A stretch of DNA of 64,000 nt, taken from an uncultured Alphaproteobacteria bacterium. Lineage in GTDB: Bacteria; Pseudomonadota; Alphaproteobacteria; HIMB59; GCA-002718135. The DNA is taken from assembly GCA_902602515.1 (NCBI GenBank), contig CACKRG010000003.1, forward strand, positions 124,001-188,000, given 5' to 3'. Of the stretch, positions 1 through 7,252 are shown in pieces (the first letter of the stretch is position 1; every line of letters starts with the position of its first letter). The notes beneath the pieces are model-generated. The model was not told the origin of the DNA and did no database searches. It was given only the letters and a program-made list of their open reading frames with translations. Position numbers and translations under genes: made by a program.

Positions 1-154
1 GAAAAAATCTTACAGTACCGTCTCCAAATCCTACCGCTATTTGATCACGAATTGTAACCGCTTCTGTAGCTGGGGCTCCAATATTAAAAATTGAACCTCT
101 TCTTTCAAGTTCAGTTTTATTTGATTCTTGAAGTGTTTTTAAATCAGCGTTCAT
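1..154 (-). CDS. WD40-repeat-like protein, N-terminal fragment (cut by window edge)
   Basis: The minus-strand frame opens with ATG at 154 and runs off the left edge after 51 codons. The visible residues include GSIFNIGAPATEA, and then IAVGFGDGTVRFF, which reads like a WD40 blade strand (x-G-x-x-D-G-T-V-R). The start overlaps the TGA of the cobW-like gene as ATGA, so the two are very likely translationally coupled. WD40 proteins beside CobW and znu genes occur in other alphaproteobacteria, but their role is unclear. Only the first part is visible, so the WD40 assignment rests on one blade-like segment plus context. Confidence 0.6.
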   Translation of the reverse strand, partial: MNADLKTLQESNKTELERRGSIFNIGAPATEAVTIRDQIAVGFGDGTVRFF

Positions 155-1122
155 GCTGATTTACAATTATCAAAGCCTTCCTTAAGATTCATATTATCAA
201 GATCACGACCAATAAATACTACTCGAGAACTTCTATCTTTTCCTTTAGGCCAAGGTCCCATTGGTGAAGCATCCATGAGCATGTGTACTCCTTGAAATAC
301 ATATCGCTCTTCTTCACCTTTAAAGTTCAAAATTCCTTTTGATCGAAGTATGTCCTGACCCTTAGTCCTGAGTAAATTTCCAAACCAATCTTGGAACTTA
401 TCCATATCTAATGGTGTATCAGATACAAAGGATAGACTAGTAACATCATCATCATGTTCATGATCATGATCTGATTCAAGAAAGTCAGGTTCAATATCTA
501 ATACTCTATCTAGACTAAATGCATTTAAGCCTACGATTTCATCAAGAGGTGCATCACAACGTGTTGTTTTAATAATCTTAGCAAAAGGATTAATTTTTCT
601 AATACGATCATTAACTTTTACAATGTCATTATCTTCAACAAGTTCAACTTTATTTAACAAAATTACATCAGCAAAAGCAATTTGTTCTTCTGCTTCATGA
701 TGATCGACTAATTGAGAACTTAGATGAACAGCATCGGCAACTGTAACAATTGCATCTAATTTTGTTCTATCAGCAACATCTTGATCAACAAAAAATGTCT
801 GAGCAACTGGGGCTGGATCTGCTAAACCAGTTGTCTCAACTATAATTGCATCAAGCTTATCAGCACGTTTCATTAAGCCACTTAGAATTCTAATTAAATC
901 ACCTCTAACAGTGCAACAAATGCACCCGTTGTTCATTTCAAATACTTCTTCATCAGCATCAACAACAAGATCATTGTCGATACCTTGTTCACCAAATTCA
1001 TTAACAATGACAGCGTATTTCCGTCCATGCTGTTCAGTTAAAATTCGATTTAAAAGAGTTGTTTTTCCAGCTCCAAGAAACCCTGTTAAAACAGTAACTG
1101 GAACCTGAGAAGTATTTTCCAT
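151..1122 (-). CDS. CobW/COG0523 family GTPase, probable zinc metallochaperone
   Basis: The 323-residue protein belongs to the G3E GTPase family. It has a P-loop GFLGAGKTTLLNR (residues about 14-26), the family metal-binding CxCC motif in NGCICCTVRGD (about 65-75), a switch-like ETTGLADPAP segment and an NKVEL base-recognition motif. A histidine/aspartate patch (SDHDHEHDDD, about 218-227) is typical of zinc-handling members. COG0523 proteins are thought to deliver metal to client enzymes under zinc limitation. Its place just after znuA and facing a Zur box supports zinc rather than cobalt. AAGGAAA lies a few bases upstream of the ATG. The client protein cannot be told from sequence. Confidence 0.88.
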   Translation of the reverse strand: MENTSQVPVTVLTGFLGAGKTTLLNRILTEQHGRKYAVIVNEFGEQGIDNDLVVDADEEVFEMNNGCICCTVRGDLIRILSGLMKRADKLDAIIVETTGLADPAPVAQTFFVDQDVADRTKLDAIVTVADAVHLSSQLVDHHEAEEQIAFADVILLNKVELVEDNDIVKVNDRIRKINPFAKIIKTTRCDAPLDEIVGLNAFSLDRVLDIEPDFLESDHDHEHDDDVTSLSFVSDTPLDMDKFQDWFGNLLRTKGQDILRSKGILNFKGEEERYVFQGVHMLMDASPMGPWPKGKDRSSRVVFIGRDLDNMNLKEGFDNCKSA

Positions 1123-1146
1123 ATCAATTTCCTTATAATTAGTTTT

Positions 1147-1179
1147 ATAAATTCCACCTTAATACAAGGTGGAATTTAT
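1147..1179 (-). terminator. Hairpin between znuA and cobW-like gene, probable terminator or attenuator
   Basis: A perfect 14-bp inverted repeat (1147-1160 with 1166-1179) encloses a 5-base loop. The core arm reads ATTCCACCTT against AAGGTGGAAT. It starts 14 bases beyond the znuA stop codon on the minus strand. The stem is strong for such an AT-rich genome. The run of Us after it is short and broken, so it may be a partial terminator that lowers cobW expression relative to znuA, or an mRNA-stabilising 3' hairpin. Confidence 0.6.
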
Positions 1180-1193
1180 TTAAATATTAAAAT

Positions 1194-2159
1194 TTAACAG
1201 CCTTTAAGCTCGTTCCCGAGATTACTAATCAACGTAAAGTAAAGTGACTTACCAGCATCAATGTTAGCACCTAAAGGATCAAAAACTCCTGTTTTGATAT
1301 TCATATCCTCAGCTATTGTTGTAATAATCTTTGGATTAAATTGAGGTTCAGAGAAAATACATTTTATTCCCTTATCCTTAATAACATCCTGAATATCAGC
1401 TATTTGCTTCGCACCAGGTAAAACATCAGTATTCAATGTTAATGCTCCTGCTGCTCTTACACCAAATCTTTCTTCAAAGTATTGGTAGGCGTCATGGAAG
1501 ACAACAAATTTTGCATCAGAATTAATATCTGTACCAACATCACTAATAAGCTGATCTAAAGCTTTAATTGTTGCTTCAGCATTTGCTTCATATTTCTCTT
1601 TATTGGCAGGATCTAAATCACCTAACTCATGAGCTATTTCATGAACCATTTCTTTAGCATTCATTGGATCTAGCCAAATGTGAGCATCAAATTCACCGTG
1701 TGCATGGCCGTGATCATCGTGGTCATCATGATCATCGTGATCATCGTGGTCATCGTGGTCGTCGTGATCGTCATGGTCACCAAAAATTGATTCTTCTCTA
1801 AATTTTAATTTAGCAATTGAATCAAGTTCCATAAATTCAATTACTTCTGCATCTTTTGCAATTGTGTCTAGAGGTTCTTCCATTGATGTTTCAATACCCT
1901 CTCCAATCCAAAAAATGACATCTGCTTCTTCAAGCATTTTCGCATGAGAAGGTTTCATTGTAAAACTGTGTGGTGATATACTTCCATCGATTATGAGTCC
2001 AGGTTCACCTACTCCATCCATAACATTGGATATCAATGAATGTAGTGGTTTAATTGTGGTAACAACTTTTAGCTCTGCTCTGGCAGATGCAGTTGCAGCA
2101 AGAATTCCCGAAAATAACATAATCTTAAATATATGTAGAAAAAAATTCGTTTGTTTCAT
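1194..2159 (-). CDS. znuA: Zinc ABC transporter, periplasmic zinc-binding protein ZnuA
   Basis: The 321-residue protein is a cluster A-I metal-binding lipoprotein-like receptor. The first 28 residues form a Sec signal peptide (basic start, hydrophobic FKIMLFSGILAATASARA, cleavage near ARA). Ligand-type histidines appear in TIKPLHSL, GSISPHSFTMKPS and AHIWLDP, with a C-terminal FSEPQFNP. Between residues about 125 and 150 is an unusually regular (Asp-Asp-His) repeat followed by GHAHGEF. Such loops are seen in ZnuA and may capture Zn2+ or sense its load. It delivers Zn2+ to ZnuBC. AGGAA precedes the ATG. It is divergent from znuC across a shared operator. Confidence 0.95.
   Translation of the reverse strand: MKQTNFFLHIFKIMLFSGILAATASARAELKVVTTIKPLHSLISNVMDGVGEPGLIIDGSISPHSFTMKPSHAKMLEEADVIFWIGEGIETSMEEPLDTIAKDAEVIEFMELDSIAKLKFREESIFGDHDDHDDHDDHDDHDDHDDHDDHGHAHGEFDAHIWLDPMNAKEMVHEIAHELGDLDPANKEKYEANAEATIKALDQLISDVGTDINSDAKFVVFHDAYQYFEERFGVRAAGALTLNTDVLPGAKQIADIQDVIKDKGIKCIFSEPQFNPKIITTIAEDMNIKTGVFDPLGANIDAGKSLYFTLISNLGNELKGC
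1711..1779 (-). repeat. In-frame 9-bp tandem repeat encoding (Asp-Asp-His)n in znuA
   Basis: About seven imperfect copies of a 9-base unit (GAYGAYCAY on the coding strand) lie in tandem inside znuA. The copies differ only at third codon positions, which indicates that the repeat is old enough to have diverged but is kept under protein-level selection. In-frame 9-base slippage would change the number of metal-binding histidines without breaking the gene. Confidence 0.85.
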
Positions 2160-2195
2160 AAAAGTATTCCTATTAAAAATAAGTCTGTTAAATAG

Positions 2196-2215
2196 TGTAA
2201 TGTTATAATATTACA
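2196..2215. promoter_or_regulatory. Zur box (zinc-responsive operator) between divergent znuA and znuC
   Basis: TGTAATGTTATAATATTACA is an inverted repeat with only one mismatched base pair (18 of 20 positions symmetric). It resembles the known proteobacterial Zur operators, which centre on a TGTTATANTATAACA-type palindrome. It lies 21 bases upstream of the znuC ATG and 36 bases upstream of the znuA ATG. A TATAAT hexamer (2204-2209) sits inside it, so bound Zur would occlude the promoter. A zur-like gene is encoded three genes away. Operator identity is inferred from sequence and context. Confidence 0.82.
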
Positions 2216-2236
2216 TTTTGCATTGTAAATAGAAAA

Positions 2237-2980
2237 ATGAGTAGTAAAAATAATTTATTAGTAAATTTGGAAAACGCAGGTGTTTATAAGTCTCCAAAAT
2301 GGTTGATAAGAGGTGTATCTCTTGAAGTAAGGCGTGGTCAAATAGTTACGCTAATAGGACCTAATGGTTCTGGAAAGACAACAACAGCTAAAATGGTGCT
2401 AAGTATTCTTGAACCTGATGAAGGTTCAATGAAAAGGTATACAGATAAAATCGCATATGTTCCTCAGAAAATTAATATCGATTGGACAATGCCATTACGA
2501 GTTGTAGATTTCATGCGATTAACCAATAATCTCAATGATAATGAAGTTAGTGAATCTTTAAATCAAACTGGAGTAGAAAAACTTTTCAAGGAACAAATTC
2601 ATGGTCTATCTGGTGGAGAATTTCAACGTGTTCTTCTAGCAAGAGCTATCGCAAAAAAACCAGAATTACTAGTCTTAGATGAACCCGTTCAAGGAGTTGA
2701 TTTTAATGGGGAAATTGATCTTTATAATATTATCAAAAATATTTCTGCAAACCTAAATTGTGGAATTTTATTAGTCTCCCATGACTTGCATTTTGTTATG
2801 TCTGCTACAGATCATGTAGTCTGTTTAAATGGACATATCTGTTGTTCAGGAAAACCAAGTGCAATTATAAAAGATAAAGCCTATATAGAATTATTTGGTG
2901 AACATAGATCAAAAACATTGACATATTATCAGCACGATCATGATCACACACATAATTCTGACGGAAGTGTGTCTAATTAA
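2237..2980 (+). CDS. znuC: Zinc ABC transporter ATP-binding protein ZnuC
   Basis: The 247-residue ABC ATPase has Walker A GPNGSGKTT (about 42-50), signature LSGGEFQRVLLARAI (about 125-139), Walker B LLVLDEP and the switch histidine in VSHDLHFV. The C-terminus carries a histidine-rich tail (HDHDHTHN), a feature of zinc-importer ATPases that is absent from general ABC ATPases. It powers the ZnuB permease. Its stop codon overlaps the znuB start as TAATG. It is the first gene of the plus-strand znuC-znuB-zur unit behind the Zur box. Confidence 0.95.
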   Translation: MSSKNNLLVNLENAGVYKSPKWLIRGVSLEVRRGQIVTLIGPNGSGKTTTAKMVLSILEPDEGSMKRYTDKIAYVPQKINIDWTMPLRVVDFMRLTNNLNDNEVSESLNQTGVEKLFKEQIHGLSGGEFQRVLLARAIAKKPELLVLDEPVQGVDFNGEIDLYNIIKNISANLNCGILLVSHDLHFVMSATDHVVCLNGHICCSGKPSAIIKDKAYIELFGEHRSKTLTYYQHDHDHTHNSDGSVSN

Positions 2981-3783
2981 TGTTTGATGATTTTTTTACT
3001 AGAGCATTAGTTACTGGTATTGGTATTGCTATAATAACAGGACCGTTAGGTTGCTTAGTAATTTGGAGACGATTATCTTATTTTGGTGATACCTTAGCAC
3101 ACTCTGCCTTATTAGGAGTAACTTTAGCCTATGCCTTTAGTTTAAATATTGCCTTTTCCGTGTTTGTAATATCTGCGGTCATTGCTCTACTTCTTCTCAA
3201 CCTTCAAAAAAGGACTAGATTAGCCGGGGACTCATTACTTGGATTATTAGCTCACTCTACTCTTGCGATTGGTTTGGTTTTAATGGGTTATTTATCGAGT
3301 ATTCGTTTTGATATTATGGGATTACTATTTGGAGATATTTTATCAGTAACTGTAGAAGACATTGCTCTAGTATGGATTGGTGGTTTTATAATTTTAGTAA
3401 TTTTATATTTTATTTGGAAATCATTATTTTCAGCAACAGTTAATTTTGACCTTGCTTTCGCAGAGGGGATGCAACCTAACGTATATAATATGATTTTTAC
3501 CCTTCTACTTGCTGGAGTTATTGCATTATCTATAAAAATGATTGGTACTCTTTTAATTACAGGATTACTAATAATACCGGCAGCGGCATCGAGAAATATC
3601 ACTAACAATCCAAAACAAATGGTATTTGTAGCTATATTAATTGGCATTTTATCTGTTACAATTGGTTTATTTACTTCTTTAGAATTAAACACCTCTTCAG
3701 GGCCATCAATTATTGTTATAGCGATAATATTATTTATTATTTCACTTATCCCACTAGAGTTAAGAGGTAAGTTGCAAAAATGA
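2980..3783 (+). CDS. znuB: Zinc ABC transporter permease ZnuB
   Basis: The 267-residue polytopic membrane protein of the ABC-3 (ZnuB/MntB) family has about eight hydrophobic helices. A characteristic early segment, RRLSYFGDTLAHSALLG, marks the family, and GTLLITGLLIIPAAASR is the conserved late segment. It forms the inner-membrane channel for Zn2+ with ZnuC. The start overlaps the znuC stop by one base. Family identity is firm. Zinc rather than manganese is inferred from the Zur box and zur neighbour. Confidence 0.94.
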   Translation: MFDDFFTRALVTGIGIAIITGPLGCLVIWRRLSYFGDTLAHSALLGVTLAYAFSLNIAFSVFVISAVIALLLLNLQKRTRLAGDSLLGLLAHSTLAIGLVLMGYLSSIRFDIMGLLFGDILSVTVEDIALVWIGGFIILVILYFIWKSLFSATVNFDLAFAEGMQPNVYNMIFTLLLAGVIALSIKMIGTLLITGLLIIPAAASRNITNNPKQMVFVAILIGILSVTIGLFTSLELNTSSGPSIIVIAIILFIISLIPLELRGKLQK

Positions 3784-3806
3784 AAACAATTTGGTAATTG
3801 AGTTTT

Positions 3807-4211
3807 ATGGCATTAGCATCAGAAAATTTAACCAAAAACCAGAAAACAGTTCTCAACGTCCTAGAAAACTCATCTGAGCCCATGAAGGCATATACGATTC
3901 TTTATGATATACAAAAAAAGGGAATAAAATCTCCTCTTCAAGTTTACAGAGCTCTCGATAAATTAATAGAAATTGGAAAAGTACACAAAATAGAAAGCAG
4001 AAATTCATATGTTGCTTGTAAGCATGAAGGCTGTAATGCAAAAACTTCTACATCTTTTTTGATATGTGAAAATTGTGATAGTGTTACTGAGTTAATCGGA
4101 AATAATTTGTTTTCTTATTTTTCAAAACAAGCAGAAAAGAATAACTTTAATTATAAAAAACATAATTTAGAAATAATTGGTCTGTGCGAAAATTGTAAAT
4201 TAAAAAACTAA
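3807..4211 (+). CDS. zur: Fur-family zinc uptake regulator Zur
   Basis: This is a short Fur-family repressor of 134 residues from the ATG at 3807; an in-frame TTG at 3798 would add three. The winged-helix part contains SPLQVYRALDKLIEIGKVHKI, close to the Zur-type PTVYRALDFLLEQGFVHKVES of enterobacteria. It also has the Zur-like ESRNSYVAC segment. Paired CxxC motifs (LICENC and GLCENC) form the structural zinc site. In complex with Zn2+ it should repress znuA and znuC through the box at 2196-2215. It is the third gene of its own target operon, so the circuit is probably autoregulated. Its 3' end overlaps the convergent downstream gene by 4 bases. Confidence 0.9.
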   Translation: MALASENLTKNQKTVLNVLENSSEPMKAYTILYDIQKKGIKSPLQVYRALDKLIEIGKVHKIESRNSYVACKHEGCNAKTSTSFLICENCDSVTELIGNNLFSYFSKQAEKNNFNYKKHNLEIIGLCENCKLKN

Positions 4212-4996
4212 TTAATAATATTATCAATTTTATTTAAACATTTATTAAGACCAAGCTCATAATTAGTTCTGACAAAGTGCTCCTTGATTATCTCAACCCA
4301 TTTAAATTTTTCTTTATTTTGATGAGATTTATAAAAACAGTTTAATGGATATGTCATACTAAACATTTTTAATATTTCTACTCTAATTACATCATTTGTT
4401 AAAATACTTAGTGACTCATGAATATATTTTTCTACAACCTTTTGGTCACTTGAAGTAATTTTTGGTATTTCAAACAAACCCAAAAACCTAAAATATCTAA
4501 ATATTCGCAAATAATCCTCTTTAATTCTATCTTCAATTTCCCCGATAAATTTGATTCTGGACTCTTTTAAATGAGTTTGCCCATCATAATAATCATACAA
4601 TTTATTATTTCTTCCTAAATATAATGCATTAAAAGTGAAATCCCTTCTGGCTGAGTCTTTTTTCCAATCTGTCGTATAAATTACATTAGTGTGTCTTCCA
4701 ATTTGATTGATGTCTTCCCTTAACGTGGTAATTTGTATTTTTTGATTGAGTGGATAAGAAATAATTGATCCATATTGAATTGCAAAATCGTCGTATTCAA
4801 TATTATTATTTTGTAATAAATTTATTACTTCATTTGGTTCTAATGTTGTAGCTGAATCAATATCTTTCAATTCTTTATTTATTAATGAATCCCTAATACA
4901 TCCTCCTACTAAGCGGATATCTGCATTATTGATTTCAAAAATTGAGAATAAAAATTTTACATGATCTGTGTTTAATAACTCATCTACTTTATTCAT
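4208..4996 (-). CDS. CCA-adding enzyme/poly(A) polymerase family nucleotidyltransferase, short form
   Basis: Class II tRNA nucleotidyltransferase signatures are present: VGGCIRDSL (motif A), DIDSATTL with the catalytic DxD pair, RRDFTFNALY (motif B) and EDYLRIFRYFRFLG (motif D, base selection). The protein has only 262 residues, against about 380-415 for typical alphaproteobacterial CCA enzymes. It ends soon after the neck domain, so the body and tail that hold tRNA are largely missing. The stop is genuine and no continuation is seen in the next bases. I chose ATG at 4996; an in-frame GTG at 5002 adds two residues. It probably repairs or adds tRNA CCA ends. Confidence 0.82.
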   Translation of the reverse strand: MNKVDELLNTDHVKFLFSIFEINNADIRLVGGCIRDSLINKELKDIDSATTLEPNEVINLLQNNNIEYDDFAIQYGSIISYPLNQKIQITTLREDINQIGRHTNVIYTTDWKKDSARRDFTFNALYLGRNNKLYDYYDGQTHLKESRIKFIGEIEDRIKEDYLRIFRYFRFLGLFEIPKITSSDQKVVEKYIHESLSILTNDVIRVEILKMFSMTYPLNCFYKSHQNKEKFKWVEIIKEHFVRTNYELGLNKCLNKIDNIIN

Positions 4997-5040
4997 AATC
5001 ACGATCTAGCTATTTTGATAAAACAATTTATATTACATTA

Positions 5041-5652
5041 ATGATGTCGAATTCTTCAAAAGAAAATACACATGAAATATTGCAAGATATAAAAAAAAAC
5101 CTGACTAGGGGTGTTAAAGATAGAAAACATGCCTTTCATACACCAGTCTTTAGCAATATTAGCGAAAAAGAAGGTATTGAATCTAGAGTTGTAGTTTTAA
5201 GAAAATTTGATCACGTAAATATGATTTTGAACTTTCATACAGATTACAGATCTCCAAAGACTAAAAACTTAAAAAAAAATAATAAATCTCTATTTGTTTT
5301 TTACGACCATAAACTTAAAATTCAAATGAGAATTAAAACTACATCATACCTAAACCATCAAAATGAAGTTTCAAAAGAAATGTGGGATAAAACAAGATTG
5401 CTCAGTAGGAAATGCTATCTTACAACTAAAAAACCCAGCTCCATAGCTTTAAAACCTGAAGATGGCATTCCTGCTCATTTATTAGGCAAGGAACCTGATT
5501 TTGATGAAAGTGAAAAGGGGTATCAGAATTTTACCGTTGTTGAAAACAAAATTTTTGAAATAGATTGGCTTTATTTAAATATTACAGGTCACAGAAGATT
5601 AAAATTAATATTTAAAAATACTGACCCAGAATATCAATGGCTTATACCTTAG
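5041..5652 (+). CDS. Pyridoxamine 5'-phosphate oxidase-related FMN-binding protein
   Basis: The 203-residue protein fits the split-barrel flavin-binding family related to PdxH, Alr4036-like subgroup. Signals are ESRVVVLRKFD (first barrel strands), FHTDYRSPKTKNL (phosphate-binding region) and a C-terminal DWLYLNITGHRRLKL that matches the family's dimerisation/flavin segment. Substrate is unknown; PNP/PMP oxidase activity is possible but the true PdxH C-terminal motif is not evident. Two adjacent ATG codons (5041, 5044) could start it. It stands between the divergently read cca-like gene and the convergent panC (4-base tail overlap). Confidence 0.75.
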   Translation: MMSNSSKENTHEILQDIKKNLTRGVKDRKHAFHTPVFSNISEKEGIESRVVVLRKFDHVNMILNFHTDYRSPKTKNLKKNNKSLFVFYDHKLKIQMRIKTTSYLNHQNEVSKEMWDKTRLLSRKCYLTTKKPSSIALKPEDGIPAHLLGKEPDFDESEKGYQNFTVVENKIFEIDWLYLNITGHRRLKLIFKNTDPEYQWLIP

Positions 5653-6482
5653 GTTAATTTGAAATTATCAATAATTCTTATTTTATCAATATATAGTGCA
5701 ATAAAAAGTCTAGAGTCATTAAAACTATTTGTTATTTCTAAATCTTTTTCATCACGTATTTCTAAATAGTCTACTTTATTAATATCAATTTCTAAAAGAT
5801 CTTTTTTTAAAATTTGAAAATCTAATTTAATTTTTTTTTGTTTTAATAAACTTATAAAATTATAAATTTTTTTTGATAATTTTTTGAAAGTTTGACGCTG
5901 TACTTCAGTAAAAATAGTATGTCTTGAAGCTAGACTCATGCCATATTGATCTCGAATTGATAAGCAAGATATAATATTTATGTTATATTTTTTTATTTTT
6001 ACTAATTCACTCACAAGCTTGAGCTGCTGAAAATCTTTTTCACCAAAGTAACTATTAGTTGGTTTAATTAATTCAAAAAAAATACCAACGACAGTAGTTA
6101 CTCCTTCAAAGTGACCGGGGCGAAACTTATCACAAAGAATATCTCTATACCTTGTTACTGTCTTTTCAGTAGAAAAACCATTAGGATAAATCTCTGTTAA
6201 CTCAGGTAAGAATAATAAATCACAATTAGATATTTCTAACTTCTCAATATCAGTATTAAGGGTTCTAGGATAATATTTAAAATCATCTTTATTATTAAAT
6301 TGAGTTGGGTTGATAAATATTGAAACTACAACAAAATCATTATCTGAACGAGCCTTATCAACTAATGATAAATGTCCTTGATGTATGTTTCCCATAGTAA
6401 GAACAAGACCAATGGACTTTTTGGTATTTTTTACAGGTTCTAGAATTTTGTTTAATTCATCTAGTTTTTTAATAATTTTCAT
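5649..6482 (-). CDS. panC: Pantothenate synthetase
   Basis: The 277-residue protein condenses pantoate with beta-alanine using ATP. The HIGH-like motif is TMGNIHQGHLSLVDKA (about 29-44), followed by SIFINPTQFN, the FRPGHFEGVTTVV substrate loop, YFGEKDFQQLKLV and the KMSKS-region equivalent IRDQYGMSLASRH. Length matches the family. No panB lies beside it. It reads away from rpmH and shares a 62-base intergenic region with it. Confidence 0.93.
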   Translation of the reverse strand: MKIIKKLDELNKILEPVKNTKKSIGLVLTMGNIHQGHLSLVDKARSDNDFVVVSIFINPTQFNNKDDFKYYPRTLNTDIEKLEISNCDLLFLPELTEIYPNGFSTEKTVTRYRDILCDKFRPGHFEGVTTVVGIFFELIKPTNSYFGEKDFQQLKLVSELVKIKKYNINIISCLSIRDQYGMSLASRHTIFTEVQRQTFKKLSKKIYNFISLLKQKKIKLDFQILKKDLLEIDINKVDYLEIRDEKDLEITNSFNDSRLFIALYIDKIRIIDNFKLT

Positions 6483-6500
6483 AAATTTATAAGTAAATAA

Positions 6501-6529
6501 TTGACTTATATATGATGAATTCGTATTAG
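6501..6529 (+). promoter_or_regulatory. Sigma70-type promoter for rpmH-rnpA-yidD-yidC run
   Basis: TTGACT (6501-6506), a 17-base spacer and TATTAG (6524-6529) match the -35/-10 layout, with an expected start about 8 bases before the rpmH ATG region. It is the best promoter match I can see in the window. It lies in the gap between divergent panC and rpmH. Confidence 0.6.
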
Positions 6530-6544
6530 GCCCAGAGATTTATT

Positions 6545-6679
6545 ATGAAACGTACGTACCAACCAAGTAGAGTAATTAGAAAAAGAAGACACGGTTTTAG
6601 AGCTAGAATGGCAACTAAGGCTGGAAGGCAGATTATTAATAGGCGACGTGCAAAAGGAAGAGCTCAGTTAAGCGCTTAA
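6545..6679 (+). CDS. rpmH: 50S ribosomal protein L34
   Basis: The 44-codon frame starts [20 protein letters not shown] and ends in GRAQLSA, which is the near-invariant bL34 sequence. It is part of the large ribosomal subunit. It is followed 8 bases later by rnpA, the universal bacterial arrangement. Spacing from the promoter at 6501-6529 is short, so the leader would be only about 10 bases. Confidence 0.97.
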   Translation: MKRTYQPSRVIRKRRHGFRARMATKAGRQIINRRRAKGRAQLSA

Positions 6680-6687
6680 AAGGCCTA

Positions 6688-7020
6688 ATGGCCCACAAGT
6701 TATTTACAATCAAAAAAAGATCAACTTTCGTAATGGTACGAGATAAAGGAGAATTTTTAAAGGGAAAAAATATAAATATTCAATTTTTACACAATCAGGA
6801 GCTAGAAAATTCAATTTGGGTAGGTTACACAGCTTCTAAGAAAATTGGAAACGCAGTAAAAAGAAATAAAGCAAAAAGAATAATGAGAGAATTAGCCAGA
6901 AAAATTATTATTAATGGTAAAATAAATTCTTATTATGTGCTAATAGCTAAAACATCTCTTTTAAAAGAGAAATTTGATAAATTGTTATTAGAACTTAAAG
7001 AAAATATAAATGATAAATAA
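6688..7020 (+). CDS. rnpA: Ribonuclease P protein component
   Basis: The 110-residue basic protein carries the RNR motif in [18 protein letters not shown], which contacts the RNase P RNA, and the early [13 protein letters not shown]. It is the protein cofactor for tRNA 5' maturation. It is encoded directly after rpmH and overlaps yidD by 11 bases. Length matches the family. Confidence 0.95.
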   Translation: MAHKLFTIKKRSTFVMVRDKGEFLKGKNINIQFLHNQELENSIWVGYTASKKIGNAVKRNKAKRIMRELARKIIINGKINSYYVLIAKTSLLKEKFDKLLLELKENINDK

Positions 7021-7252
7021 AATTATTACTCACCCAATAATAGTGATTATTAAATTTTACCAATTTTTTATTTCACCTATTCTAGGTCAAAATTGTAGAT
7101 ATTTGCCTACATGCTCCGAGTATAGTATTCAATCGATAAAAAAGTTTGGAATTTTTAAAGGAGCTTTTCTATCCTTAAAAAGGATTTCTAAATGTCACCC
7201 ATGGGGAAACCACGGATACGATCCTGTACCAAATGACACTAGGAAAAAATAA
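7010..7252 (+). CDS. yidD: Membrane protein insertion efficiency factor YidD
   Basis: The 80-residue protein has the family signature [14 protein letters not shown] with its conserved cysteines, and [14 protein letters not shown] near the end. An amphipathic N-terminal segment ([16 protein letters not shown]) anchors it to the inner membrane, where it assists YidC. It overlaps rnpA by 11 bases and yidC by one base (TAATG), indicating coupled translation. Confidence 0.95.
   Translation: MINKIITHPIIVIIKFYQFFISPILGQNCRYLPTCSEYSIQSIKKFGIFKGAFLSLKRISKCHPWGNHGYDPVPNDTRKK

Noticed and set aside
1711..1779. Short regular repeats as a possible CRISPR array
   Set aside because: The units are 9 bases long without spacers and encode an in-frame Asp-Asp-His run in znuA.
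3288..3692. Minus-strand 134-codon frame opposite znuB
   Set aside because: It lies fully inside the znuB permease gene on the other strand and shows no family features; it is a shadow of the real frame.
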